A stretch of 64,000 nucleotides of DNA from a bacterium. GTDB lineage: Bacteria > Bacillota > Bacilli > Lactobacillales > Streptococcaceae. The notes below the pieces were generated by a model. That model had not been told where the DNA came from. It was given only the letters and a program-made list of their open reading frames with translations, and did not search any database. The DNA lies in contig CAJNBV010000002.1 of the NCBI GenBank assembly GCA_905221095.1, forward strand, positions 1 through 64,000, written 5' to 3'. The first letter of the stretch is position 1. Every line of letters begins with the position of its first letter. Position numbers and translations under genes: made by a program. Of this stretch, positions 55,353 to 63,758 are shown in pieces.

Positions 55353-56444
55353 ATGTCCAAGAAAAGTATCTTAAGTGGCTTGTTAGTGGCTAGCTCAGTG
55401 CTTTTATTAGCAGCCTGTGGGCAGCAAGCTAGCCAGACAAGTGAAGGTGAGTCGGCTGACACTACAGTCCAAACCAGTGCTTCAGACGCCAAAAAAGCTG
55501 AACAAGCCAAGATTGATTACCAGATTGTCTATCAGAATATCTTAGACTCCTATAGAGAGCGAGTTAAGACTGCGCAAAAACAACAAATGCCACAGAATTC
55601 GACAGGTGACAAAGAAGAGTCTTATATCGATTCCATTTTGTTTGATTACCAAGGGAAAGACATCAGCTATACCTTCTACGATATCAATAAGGATGGGAAG
55701 AAAGAATTGCTAATTAAGCAAGATAAGGTCTTACTTGGGATTTATTATCTGACAGATCAGGGAGCTCAGCTAGTCAAGGCTGGTGGGGTTGCTGGTAAAG
55801 GTGGTTCACGTCAAATCTTGATTCCTTATGAAAATGGCGCCATCTCTTACTTGATTTTCAGCGCTTCTAGACCGGAGGCCATTGCTAAAACTTATCTCTT
55901 TGCAGATGGCCGTTATCAGGAAGTCAGCTCAGTTGACTATGATTTGAGAGAAACCAAGGATCCTTCAAGTTTACAGGGTCTAGATGGGATTAAGCAGGTG
56001 GACTTAGAAGGCTTGAACTGGTTGATTTTTGATGATGCTTCAGCTAGTCGTCCCTTTATTGACTTAGAGGAGCAGGCCAAGGGACCTGGTGCCCATCTGG
56101 CTGAGATTCATCAGAAAAACTTTAGTAGTATCAAAGGTACTTGGAAGAATAACAAGGGTGGCGAAGTCACTTTTGATGAGAATGGCTTTACAAATGGTGC
56201 AGTCTTGACCCCAGCGGCACCGCAGATTGTAAATAATATGGCTAAATTTGGCATGGGGTCAAGTTCAGGACCTGGAGGTGCATCTGTTACCCTCATTCCG
56301 CAAGGAGTTGTGCATCCAGACTTTAATGCAGGCGATGCAACCTACACAGATGCATCTAACAGTAGCAAGGATCGGTTGTTGATTGCCCAATATGCAGGTG
56401 CATTATCCGATCCAAACGAATTTTATTATAAGGTTAGTGAGTAA
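55353..56444 (+). CDS. Putative lipoprotein with DUF6287-like C-terminal domain
   Basis: This 363-aa protein has a signal peptide and lipobox L-A-A-C (Cys about 22). A Ser/Thr/Asp/Ala-rich linker leads to a domain holding Y-D-I-N-K-D-G-K-K-E-L-L-I (about 108-120), a D-x-N-x-D-G calcium-loop-like motif. A C-terminal segment with S-S-I-K-G-T-W-K-N-N-K-G-G-E-V-T-F resembles DUF6287 of streptococcal lipoproteins. Function is unknown. AAAGGAGG precedes the ATG, and it lies 11 bases after the small lipoprotein. Confidence 0.72.
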   Translation: MSKKSILSGLLVASSVLLLAACGQQASQTSEGESADTTVQTSASDAKKAEQAKIDYQIVYQNILDSYRERVKTAQKQQMPQNSTGDKEESYIDSILFDYQGKDISYTFYDINKDGKKELLIKQDKVLLGIYYLTDQGAQLVKAGGVAGKGGSRQILIPYENGAISYLIFSASRPEAIAKTYLFADGRYQEVSSVDYDLRETKDPSSLQGLDGIKQVDLEGLNWLIFDDASASRPFIDLEEQAKGPGAHLAEIHQKNFSSIKGTWKNNKGGEVTFDENGFTNGAVLTPAAPQIVNNMAKFGMGSSSGPGGASVTLIPQGVVHPDFNAGDATYTDASNSSKDRLLIAQYAGALSDPNEFYYKVSE

Positions 56445-56461
56445 AAAAGGAGAAATAGAAG

Positions 56462-57385
56462 ATGAAATTAAAACACGTATTGACAGGAACAGTGATGGGT
56501 TTGAGCCTCGTGATGGCAGGGCTATGGAACTCTGTAGAAGCTAAGAATCTTTCAGATCATTTTGAAAGAGCTACAGTTCGTCCTGATGATGGTAATGATA
56601 TAAATTTTTCAGGTTACACAACTCTAGTAGATATTGATACAAAAGAAGAGTTAAAGTATTTGGGGCGTGGAAGAGGTCCTGCAGAGACAATTGAAGGATA
56701 TACTTATGTGAATAGTGTAAAAATTGATTCTCCATTAGGAGATAACTTGTTCCACCAATACAAGAAGAATGAATCTAGTCCCAAATATAACCTACCAAAT
56801 GTTGATACAGTATCAATTCCAAAATATCCATTACCAGCTAAAGAACCTATAGGACCAGAAAACGAGTCTAAAAAGAATTATGTAATCCCAGATCCAGGTT
56901 TTACATCAGGGGATCCTTTGAACAGAAATTCAAAAAAATCTGTAGAAACTCCAAAAGCTAAAAAAGTGGGTTGGGTTTTAGAAAACGGTAAATGGTTCTA
57001 CTTTGACCAGTCAGGTCGTAAGCAAGTAGGTTGGCTCCAAGTAGGTGGCGTTTGGTATTACCTTGCTAATGATGGTCAAATGCAACTTGGCTGGCTCTAC
57101 ATCGGGAATGCATGGTACTACCTTAATGGCTCAGGTGCAATGGTAACAGGATGGTTCCAAACAGGCGGTGTTTGGTATTATCTTAATGGCTCAGGAGTCA
57201 TGGTAACAGGATGGCTTCATCAAGGGAACACTTGGTATTACCTAAACGGTTCAGGTGCTATGAATAAAGGTGGCTGGTCTCAAGTTGGAAAATCATGGTA
57301 TTACTTCACAAACTCAGGAGCTCTTTTGGTAAATACTACAACACCAGATGGCTATCGCGTGAATGCTAATGGTGAGTGGGTGTAG
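56462..57385 (+). CDS. Choline-binding protein with MucBP-like head
   Basis: This 307-aa protein has a signal peptide (about 1-27), an N-terminal part (about 28-165) and about six CW choline-binding repeats (G-W-x-x-x-x-x-x-W-Y-Y-L-x-x-x-G-x-M) from about 170 to 290. The repeats hold it on phosphocholine of teichoic acids. Residues about 45-100 (T-T-L-V-D-I-D-T-K-E-E-L ... I-E-G-Y-T-Y-V-N-S ... N-L-F-H-Q-Y-K-K) align by eye with the MucBP-like units in three LPXTG proteins of this window. A Pro-rich linker (about 105-150) follows. It ends the Rgg-adjacent operon, 17 bases after the lipoprotein. Head function is inferred as binding a glycan or protein ligand. Confidence 0.82.
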   Translation: MKLKHVLTGTVMGLSLVMAGLWNSVEAKNLSDHFERATVRPDDGNDINFSGYTTLVDIDTKEELKYLGRGRGPAETIEGYTYVNSVKIDSPLGDNLFHQYKKNESSPKYNLPNVDTVSIPKYPLPAKEPIGPENESKKNYVIPDPGFTSGDPLNRNSKKSVETPKAKKVGWVLENGKWFYFDQSGRKQVGWLQVGGVWYYLANDGQMQLGWLYIGNAWYYLNGSGAMVTGWFQTGGVWYYLNGSGVMVTGWLHQGNTWYYLNGSGAMNKGGWSQVGKSWYYFTNSGALLVNTTTPDGYRVNANGEWV

Positions 57386-57553
57386 GAGTGACAGAGCTAT
57401 AGTCATACTTGATAGATAAAATATATTTTAGATATATCGTATTTAAGTTCCATTTGCTAGTACTAGCAATGCAAGAAAGAATTCAATATCAATATTCTAT
57501 GATGAATAATTTGGAAATATAAATTGTTAAAAATATACCTTCACAACAAAGTG

Positions 57554-57586
57554 ACAAGCATCTCCAAGAGGGGGTGCTTGTTTGTT
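57554..57586 (+). terminator. Terminator of the surface operon
   Basis: ACAAGCA and TGCTTGT pair around a 14-base loop, followed by TTGTT. It is about 170 bases after the stop. Confidence 0.65.
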
Positions 57587-57681
57587 CATAATGCAAGCTG
57601 GGAAGCTCAATTTTCCTCTGGTTTGACAGTCCATTGAAATAAGACTATAATCAAGCTGTATCAGTTTTCGAGGAGGTTTGG

Positions 57682-58092
57682 ATGTACTTTAGATTGGAAA
57701 ATAAGGAATCCCAGAAGGCGCAAGAAATTGGGAATTTGATTCGTGCTTATAACCGTTCCAAAAGAGAAGAGGCTGAAAGTGAGCCATTGAATCTTTATGT
57801 TGAGGATGAAAAGGGCAATCTTCTGGCAGGTTTGATAGCAGAGACTTTTGGAAATTGGCTAGAAATCGAGTATTTATTTGTAAAAGAGGAATTACGAGGG
57901 CAAGGAATTGGTTCAAAACTATTGCAGCAGGTAGAAAGTGAAGCCAAGAATCGAAACTGTCGTTTTGCCTTTGTCAATACTTACCAGTTTCAAGCACCAG
58001 ACTTTTATCAGAAACATGGCTACAAGGAAGTCTTTGCTTTGCAAGACTATCCCTATACAGGGCAAAGATTTTATTTCCAAAAGGATTTGTAA
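57682..58092 (+). CDS. GNAT family N-acetyltransferase
   Basis: This 136-aa protein has the GNAT core: E-I-E-Y-L-F-V-K-E-E-L-R-G-Q-G-I-G-S-K-L-L (about 60-80) with the acetyl-CoA loop, then F-A-F-V-N-T and Y-Q-K-H-G-Y-K-E. Its short length and late Y-P-Y-T-G resemble a small aminoglycoside-type acetylase group, but the substrate is unknown. GAGGAGG precedes the ATG. An unused-looking AAGGAG just after the stop leads into a decayed gene. Confidence 0.8.
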   Translation: MYFRLENKESQKAQEIGNLIRAYNRSKREEAESEPLNLYVEDEKGNLLAGLIAETFGNWLEIEYLFVKEELRGQGIGSKLLQQVESEAKNRNCRFAFVNTYQFQAPDFYQKHGYKEVFALQDYPYTGQRFYFQKDL

Positions 58093-58116
58093 GGAGAATA
58101 AAGCAAATAGGGGGAG

Positions 58117-58268
58117 CTTGACATAAGTCTCGATAAATACCAGTTAAATCCTAGAAATTGTGTCTTTCTAGACGATATTGAAGACAATGCAATCGCACAT
58201 TGGGAATCAAGGTCTATCAGGTTAAGAAAAGAACTGATGTCATCAAAATTTTGAAATTATATATTTAA
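58117..58268 (+). pseudogene. Decayed 3' end of a HAD-superfamily hydrolase gene
   Basis: The frame reads S-L-D-K-Y-Q-L-N-P-R-N-C-V-F-L-D-D-I-E-D-N-A, the C-terminal HAD motif IV (F-L-D-D-x-x-x-N) with its usual N-P-E/R-N-C lead. A frameshift near 58195-58212 then moves to a second frame reading V-Y-Q-V-K-K-R-T-D-V-I-K-I-L, the expected ending. The 5' half is missing. Confidence 0.7.
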
Positions 58269-58275
58269 ACGTAAC

Positions 58276-58308
58276 ACTCTCTATTTTTTATGGTAGAGAG
58301 TTTTTTTT
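58276..58308 (+). terminator. Terminator after the HAD remnant
   Basis: ACTCTCTA and TAGAGAGT pair around about ten bases, followed by seven or more T's. It is the original terminator of the lost gene. Confidence 0.85.
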
Positions 58309-58334
58309 GTTAACAAAATATTACAAAATGACAT

Positions 58335-58415
58335 TTATATATTGCATTGGGTTATGGCGAATGGGCCCAGAAAAAATTTGAGCAAGACATGGATGAATTG
58401 GAGAGTGGAGAATAG
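58335..58415 (+). pseudogene. Short C-terminal gene remnant of unknown family
   Basis: The frame A-L-G-Y-G-E-W-A-Q-K-K-F-E-Q-D-M-D-E-L-E-S-G-E ends in TAG at 58413. No start or ribosome binding site exists upstream in frame. The acidic tail is reminiscent of some antitoxin C-termini, but this is weak. Confidence 0.4.
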
Positions 58416-58447
58416 CTTGTTACTCTTTTCTCAATCCAGCTAAAATG

Positions 58448-58456
58448 TGATATAAT
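58448..58456 (+). promoter_or_regulatory. pncB-nadE promoter
   Basis: An extended -10, TGATATAAT (58448-58456), with no good -35 box. The leader has a small GAAA..TTTC hairpin around 58479-58500. Confidence 0.65.
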
Positions 58457-58530
58457 AGTACTAATTTATTGGAATACATGAAAGTTTTTGAGAATTTTCA
58501 TGGGTTTCTAGTTAAGGAAGTAGGAAAAGT

Positions 58531-59991
58531 ATGTATCCAGATGATAGTTTGACATTGCACACGGACTTGTACCAGATCAACATGATGCAGGTTTACTTTG
58601 ACCAAGGGATTCACAATAAAAAGGCGGTCTTTGAGGTGTATTTCCGCCAACAGCCTTTTAAGAACGGTTATGCGGTTTTTGCTGGTTTGGAAAGAATTGT
58701 GAACTATCTTGAAGACTTGCGTTTTTCAGATAGTGATATTGCCTATTTGGAGTCGCTTGGCTATCATGGTGCATTCTTGGATTACCTCCGCAATTTCAAG
58801 TTGGAGTTGACCGTTCGTTCTGCCCAAGAAGGGGATTTGGTTTTTGCTAATGAGCCGATTGTGCAGGTTGAAGGTCCTCTAGCTCAATGTCAGTTGGTCG
58901 AAACAGCTCTTTTGAACATCGTTAACTACCAGACTTTGGTGGCGACTAAGGCAGCTCGTATTCGTTCGGTCATCGAAGATGAACCTTTGATGGAGTTTGG
59001 AACACGTCGGGCGCAAGAAATGGATGCGGCTATCTGGGGAACACGCGCAGCGGTGATTGGTGGTGCCAATGGAACCAGCAACGTGCGTGCTGGTAAACTC
59101 TTTGACATTCCTGTCTTGGGGACTCACGCCCATGCCTTGGTACAGGTTTATGGTAACGACTATGAGGCCTTTAAGGCTTACGCTGCGACCCACAAAAATT
59201 GCGTTTTTCTTGTGGATACCTATGACACCCTTCGTATCGGTGTGCCAGCTGCCATTCAGGTGGCGCGTGAGCTGGGCGACCAGATTAACTTTATGGGTGT
59301 GCGGATTGACTCTGGGGATATTGCCTACATTTCTAAGAAAGTCCGTCAGCAACTGGACGAGGCTGGCTTTACAGAGGCTAAGATTTATGCTTCTAATGAT
59401 TTGGATGAAAATACTATCCTCAACCTCAAGATGCAAAAGGCCAAGATTGATGTTTGGGGTGTGGGAACCAAGCTGATTACAGCCTATGACCAGCCAGCTC
59501 TTGGGGCAGTTTATAAGATTGTGGCCATCGAAGATGAAAATGGTAATATGCGCAATACCATTAAGCTGTCTAATAATGCGGAAAAAGTGTCTACGCCAGG
59601 TAAGAAGCAGGTGTGGCGCATTACCAGTCGTGAAAAAGGCAAGTCAGAAGGCGATTACATTACCTATGATGGTGTGGATGTGAGCGACATGACTGAAATC
59701 AAGATGTTCCATCCGACCTATACTTACATCAAGAAGACTGTTCGTAATTTTGATGCTGTTCCTCTCTTGGTGGATATTTTTAAGGACGGGAAATTGATTT
59801 ACAACCTGCCTAGCTTGACTGAGATTCAGGCTTATGCCCGTAAGGAATTTGACAAGTTGTGGGATGAGTACAAGCGCGTGCTTAATCCACAGCATTATCC
59901 AGTGGATTTGGCGCGTGATGTATGGCAAGACAAGATGGACTTGATTGACAAGATGCGCAAGGAAGCCCTTGGTGAAGGAGAAGAAGAATGA
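58531..59991 (+). CDS. pncB: Nicotinate phosphoribosyltransferase
   Basis: This 486-aa enzyme makes nicotinate mononucleotide from nicotinate and PRPP in NAD salvage. Typical features are [11 protein letters not shown] near the N-terminus, F-G-T-R-R-A-Q (about 156-162), G-T-S-N-V-x-A-G and the G-T-H-A-H motif near residue 199. The I-D-S-G-D-I segment (about 266) is also family-typical. It overlaps nadE by ATGA, so salvage and final amidation are coupled. AAGGAAG lies before the ATG. Confidence 0.94.
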   Translation: MYPDDSLTLHTDLYQINMMQVYFDQGIHNKKAVFEVYFRQQPFKNGYAVFAGLERIVNYLEDLRFSDSDIAYLESLGYHGAFLDYLRNFKLELTVRSAQEGDLVFANEPIVQVEGPLAQCQLVETALLNIVNYQTLVATKAARIRSVIEDEPLMEFGTRRAQEMDAAIWGTRAAVIGGANGTSNVRAGKLFDIPVLGTHAHALVQVYGNDYEAFKAYAATHKNCVFLVDTYDTLRIGVPAAIQVARELGDQINFMGVRIDSGDIAYISKKVRQQLDEAGFTEAKIYASNDLDENTILNLKMQKAKIDVWGVGTKLITAYDQPALGAVYKIVAIEDENGNMRNTIKLSNNAEKVSTPGKKQVWRITSREKGKSEGDYITYDGVDVSDMTEIKMFHPTYTYIKKTVRNFDAVPLLVDIFKDGKLIYNLPSLTEIQAYARKEFDKLWDEYKRVLNPQHYPVDLARDVWQDKMDLIDKMRKEALGEGEEE

Positions 59992-60812
59992 GTTTGCAAG
60001 AAACAATTATCCAAGAACTGGGCGTGAAACCAGTGATTGATGCTCAGGCAGAAATCCGTCGTTCCATTGATTTCTTAAAAAGATACCTGAAAAAACACCC
60101 CTTTCTTAAGACATTTGTATTAGGGATTTCTGGAGGACAAGACTCAACCTTGGCAGGTCGTTTGGCTCAACTGGCTATGGAAGAACTGCGCGCAGAAACG
60201 GGCGATGATAACTACAAATTTATCGCTGTCCGCCTGCCATACGGAGTGCAAGCTGATGAAGCAGATGCTCAAAAAGCTCTAGCCTTTATCCAGCCAGATG
60301 TCAGCTTGGTGGTTAATATTAAGGAATCAGCTGACGCTATGACAGCTGCAGTCGAAGCGACAGGAAGCCCTGTTTCAGACTTCAACAAGGGAAATATTAA
60401 GGCTCGTTGCCGTATGATTGCCCAATATGCCCTGGCTGGTGCTCATAGTGGAGCGGTCATTGGAACAGATCATGCTGCGGAAAATATCACAGGTTTCTTT
60501 ACCAAGTTTGGTGACGGTGGTGCAGATATTTTACCCCTTTTCCGCCTCAATAAACGCCAAGGAAAACAATTATTGAAGGAACTAGGTGCAGACCCAGCCC
60601 TTTATGAAAAGATCCCAACAGCAGACCTAGAAGAAGACAAACCAGGCCTAGCTGACGAAGTAGCCCTCGGAGTCACTTATGAAGAGATTGACGACTACCT
60701 GGAAGGCAAAACAATCAGCCCAGAAGCTCAAGCGACTATTGAAAACTGGTGGCATAAAGGCCAACACAAACGCCACCTACCAATCACCGTATTTGATGAC
60801 TTTTGGGAGTGA
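59988..60812 (+). CDS. nadE: Ammonia-dependent NAD synthetase
   Basis: This 274-aa enzyme turns nicotinate adenine dinucleotide into NAD using ATP and ammonia. The pyrophosphatase loop is [10 protein letters not shown] (about residues 45-54), and G-T-D-H-A-A-E-N with [12 protein letters not shown] forms the substrate region. There is no N-terminal glutaminase domain, so free ammonia is the donor. The adenylyltransferase NadD that acts between PncB and NadE is not in this window. Confidence 0.95.
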   Translation: MSLQETIIQELGVKPVIDAQAEIRRSIDFLKRYLKKHPFLKTFVLGISGGQDSTLAGRLAQLAMEELRAETGDDNYKFIAVRLPYGVQADEADAQKALAFIQPDVSLVVNIKESADAMTAAVEATGSPVSDFNKGNIKARCRMIAQYALAGAHSGAVIGTDHAAENITGFFTKFGDGGADILPLFRLNKRQGKQLLKELGADPALYEKIPTADLEEDKPGLADEVALGVTYEEIDDYLEGKTISPEAQATIENWWHKGQHKRHLPITVFDDFWE

Positions 60813-61157
60813 AAACCTCCAGTGGAGGTTTTCAGCCCGAGCATGGAAACAGGTAAACGAGGAAGGTCTGGTAACTCACAGAGTTCGATTTCCTTGTCTC
60901 ACCCCCGCAACGATGACTAGGTTTGAAAAAGATTGGTAAAGCGCATTTCAAACCAGACAGCGACTGCGTCAAGGGATTAGATAAAACACTTGTTTCCTAG
61001 TTGTTACTGAGTCTAGTCTTTTTACCCTGAGTCTAGAAATAAGAAAGTGAGGAAGGTCCGGTGGACCTTTTTAGCTTATTATCTTGAGATTCGGAAGCAA
61101 AACAAATTTCAATGGCAATTGGACATAGAATCATCTATTAGAAAGTGAGGTAGCACC
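60813..61157. other. Intergenic region with two terminator-like hairpins
   Basis: GAAAACCTCC-AGT-GGAGGTTTTC (60811-60833) starts at the nadE stop codon. At 61033-61072 AGAAATAAGAAAGTGAGG leads into GGTCC-GGT-GGACC and T's, the same element as at 25871-25911. The 200 bases between them show no frame or tRNA fold that I can support; no tRNA anticodon arm is present. Confidence 0.5.
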
Positions 61158-61709
61158 ATGAAATCTAATGGTACGCAAATATTACAGACAGATCGTTTAA
61201 TCTTGCGAAGATTTGTGGAAAGTGATGCGGAAGCCATGTTTCAGAATTGGGCTTCATCCGCTGAGAATCTGACCTATGTCACATGGGAACCTCATCCTGA
61301 TGTTGAGGTGACTCGAAATTCGATTCGTAACTGGGTTGCCTCCTATACAAATCCCAACTATTACAAATGGGCCATTTGTCTCAAAGAAAACCCAGAGCAA
61401 GTGACAGGAGATATCAGCATTGTTGAAATGCACGAAGAAGATTTAAGTTGTGAAATTGGCTATGTGCTAGGCAAGAAATACTGGGGATGTGGGATGATGA
61501 CAGAGGCCTTAAAAGCTGTGTTGGACTTTTGTTTTACTCAAGCAGGTTTTCAAAAGGTCAGAGCTCGTTATGCCAGTCTCAATCCAGCTTCAGGTCGTGT
61601 TATGGAAAAAGCGGGAATGTCCTATCTCAAGACTATTACCAATGGGGTGGAGAGAAAAGGCTATCTTGCGGACCTTATTTATTACCAGATAAGTAAGAAG
61701 GATAGATAA
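61158..61709 (+). CDS. RimJ/RimL-type GNAT acetyltransferase
   Basis: This 183-aa protein starts with T-D-R-L-I-L-R-R-F-V-E-S-D, the hallmark of the Acetyltransf_3 (RimJ/RimL) group. The A-M-F-Q-N-W segment, I-G-Y-V-L-G-K-K-Y-W-G-C-G-M-M-T-E-A (about 102-119) and N-P-A-S-G-R-V-M-E-K-A-G-M (about 141-153) are also typical. Members acetylate ribosomal protein N-termini or small amines; the target is unknown. The G at one loop position is replaced by Cys. GAGG lies seven bases before the ATG. Confidence 0.82.
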   Translation: MKSNGTQILQTDRLILRRFVESDAEAMFQNWASSAENLTYVTWEPHPDVEVTRNSIRNWVASYTNPNYYKWAICLKENPEQVTGDISIVEMHEEDLSCEIGYVLGKKYWGCGMMTEALKAVLDFCFTQAGFQKVRARYASLNPASGRVMEKAGMSYLKTITNGVERKGYLADLIYYQISKKDR

Positions 61710-61748
61710 GCTTAACATTTATTGCTTATCCGCTGTTCTTATTTTTTA
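61705..61748 (+). terminator. Terminator of the RimJ/L-like gene
   Basis: GATAAGC overlapping the stop pairs with GCTTATC around a 12-base loop; TTATTTTTTATTT follows about eight bases later, so it is a weak match. Confidence 0.5.
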
Positions 61749-61826
61749 TTTACTATTTCATTTATCCTTTCTTTTTCCGAATAAATAGATAGAAGCATCA
61801 AATCTAGTAAATTAGATTAAAAAATG

Positions 61827-61835
61827 TGCTATAAT
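61827..61835 (+). promoter_or_regulatory. Extended -10 promoter of the Rpn-type gene
   Basis: TGCTATAAT at 61827-61835, then AAAGGAG at 61837-61843, then the ATG at 61851; the start is too close for a long leader, so the binding site may be only at the transcript's end. Confidence 0.55.
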
Positions 61836-61850
61836 CAAAGGAGAGCAAAT

Positions 61851-62713
61851 ATGACTGTACGTCATCCGGGCATCAGCCCAACTAACGATTTGGTTGCTAA
61901 GAAAATCTTTAGCAATCCAGAAATCACTTGTCAATTTATTCGCGATATGTTGGATTTACCAGCCAGAAATGTAACTATTTTGGAGGGAAGTAACATTCAC
62001 GTCTTGCCTTCCCTGCCGTACTCGGCGCAGGATTTCTATACCAGTATAGACGTCTTGGCGGAGTTGGATAATGGAACGCAAGTAATTATTGAAATCCAAG
62101 TTCATCATCAGAATTTTTCATCAATCGTTTGTGGGCTTACCTGTGTAGTCAGGTTAATCAAAACCTAGAAAAAATTCGTCAACGAGAAGGTGATACTCAT
62201 CAGAGTTACAAGCATATCGCACCTGTTTACGCAATCGCTATTGTGGATAGTAATTATTTCTCAGATGACTTGGCTTTTCATAGTTTTAGCATGCGAGAGG
62301 ATACGACAGGTGAAGCCTTAACCATCACAAATAATGGACAGGAACATCATCTAGTCAAGATGGCGTTCTTGGAATTAAGAAAATACAGAGAAACCAGCAA
62401 AGATAGCATTCGCAAACCGTGGTTAGAGTTTTTCGGTAACAAGCCCTTTACCCAACAACCTGAGCGAGCCATCAGCCAAGCAGATCAACTGCTGGACTAC
62501 AAGAGCTGGTCCGAGGAGGATAGGAAAATGTTTAGTGAACAGCGCAGACGCGAAGAACAAGCATTATTAGCACACGACTATGCCTTGGAAACTGCTAGGG
62601 AGGAAGGGAAATTTTTTGCCTTCCTAGATATGGTCCACCAAGGTCTTCTGACTTCTGAGGTTGCCAGCCAGCAGTTAGGCATGACCGTCGCTGAGTTTGA
62701 GGCACTATTGTAA
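61851..62713 (+). pseudogene. Rpn/PD-(D/E)XK nuclease-transposase family gene, frameshifted
   Basis: Frame one (from ATG 61851) has the family start V-R-H-P-G-I-S-P-T-N-D-L-V-A-K-K-I-F, the D-V-L-A-E-L strand and I-I-E-I-Q-V, the PD-(D/E)XK active-site strand. After H-H-Q-N-F it runs into T-C-V-V-R and stops at 62168. The expected continuation F-I-N-R-L-W-A-Y-L-C-S-Q-V-N-Q-N-L is in the +1 frame. Restoring one T in the T5 tract at about 62115 rejoins both halves into about 287 codons. The second half ends with the usual C-terminal L-G-M-T-V-A-E-F-E-A-L-L. Family members are linked to recombination or mobile DNA. It may be a pseudogene or a slippage-controlled gene. Confidence 0.8.
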
Positions 62714-62726
62714 GAACTTCACAATA

Positions 62727-62804
62727 ATGGCATTTTTGGAACTAAAAAAATACAGAGAAACCAGCAAAGATAAGGTTCGTAAACTGTAATTGGAATTTTT
62801 TATA
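62727..62804 (+). pseudogene. Fragment of a second Rpn-type gene
   Basis: M-A-F-L-E-L-K-K-Y-R-E-T-S-K-D-K-V-R-K-L then stop; the DNA closely matches 62360-62437 of the neighbouring gene. This suggests recombination between two copies that left a short tail. Confidence 0.7.
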
Positions 62805-62822
62805 AATCAGTAAGTCAATGAT

Positions 62823-62856
62823 AGATTTTTCCGTGATAAACGGAAGAATCTGTTTT
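62823..62856 (+). terminator. Terminator after the Rpn fragment
   Basis: AGATTTTTCCG and CGGAAGAATCT pair with G-U and a mismatch around TGATAAA, followed by a seven-T run. Confidence 0.75.
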
Positions 62857-62996
62857 TTTATTTACTAGATGTTGGCTCTAAAATGTAAGATAGCTTACTT
62901 TTGGTACTCATACTTTTTTGATTTATTTGAAGTATAACCTGATTAAATTCCTATTTTTCCCTATCATTATCCCTGTTTTTTCTGGAATTTTGGGGC

Positions 62997-63002
62997 TATA
63001 AT
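62997..63002 (+). promoter_or_regulatory. -10 box of the ccdA operon
   Basis: A perfect TATAAT, 32 bases before the start; no clear -35. Confidence 0.55.
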
Positions 63003-63034
63003 AGTCCTATCAAATCAAAGAATGGAGGAAGGCA

Positions 63035-63745
63035 ATGGATAATATAATCTTTTTTATCAGTGTTTTTCTTGCTGGAATTCTTTCCTTCTTTTCTCCTTGT
63101 ATCTTACCATTGTTACCGGTTTATGCAGGGGTCTTGTTGGATGACAAAGATGGTTCTCAGGCTTCTAGTGGAAAATATTCAATATCAGTTGTTAGTCTAT
63201 TGCGAACTTTGGCCTTTATAGCGGGGATTTCCTTTGTTTTTATCTTACTGGGCTATGGAGCTGGTTTTTTAGGCAATTTACTGTATGCTTCTTGGTTTCA
63301 GTATGTGACGGGTGCGGTTATCATTCTCTTGGGCTTGCACCAGATGGAAGTCTTACATTTGCAGGGGCTCTACAAGGAAAGAAGGTTACAATTAAAGAGA
63401 CAGGGACAAAAGGGTAAGGGCTATAGTCAGGCATTTTTACTGGGGTTGACCTTTAGTTTTGCTTGGACGCCATGTGTGGGACCGGTTCTGGGCTCTGTTT
63501 TGGCCTTGGCGGCTTCAGGTGGTTCAGGAGCTTGGCAGGGAGCTGGTCTCATGTTGGTTTACACGCTGGGATTGGCACTACCATTTTTGGTTCTAGCTCT
63601 TGCCTCCAGCTATGTTTTGAAACATTTCCGAAAACTCCATCCTTACCTCGGAATCCTCAAAAAAGTGGGTGGTTTCCTCATTATCGTGATGGGAATCTTG
63701 GTGCTTTTGGGAAATGCTTCCATTTTGACTACATTATTTGAATAG
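63035..63745 (+). CDS. ccdA: CcdA-type thiol-disulfide electron transporter
   Basis: This 236-aa protein has six hydrophobic helices. Paired cysteines lie in F-F-S-P-C-I-L-P-L-L-P-V-Y (helix 1) and W-T-P-C-V-G-P-V-L-G (helix 4), the CcdA/DsbD membrane-domain signature. It carries electrons from cytoplasmic thioredoxin to exported thiol proteins. The next gene, 13 bases downstream, encodes a TlpA/ResA-like lipoprotein partner. In pneumococcus this pair supports an exported methionine sulfoxide reductase; that gene would lie outside the window. Confidence 0.9.
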   Translation: MDNIIFFISVFLAGILSFFSPCILPLLPVYAGVLLDDKDGSQASSGKYSISVVSLLRTLAFIAGISFVFILLGYGAGFLGNLLYASWFQYVTGAVIILLGLHQMEVLHLQGLYKERRLQLKRQGQKGKGYSQAFLLGLTFSFAWTPCVGPVLGSVLALAASGGSGAWQGAGLMLVYTLGLALPFLVLALASSYVLKHFRKLHPYLGILKKVGGFLIIVMGILVLLGNASILTTLFE

Positions 63746-63758
63746 AAAGGAAGAAGAA

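Noticed and set aside
60813..61157. A tRNA gene
   Set aside because: GAGTTCGATT resembles a T-loop, but there is no matching acceptor, D or anticodon arm.
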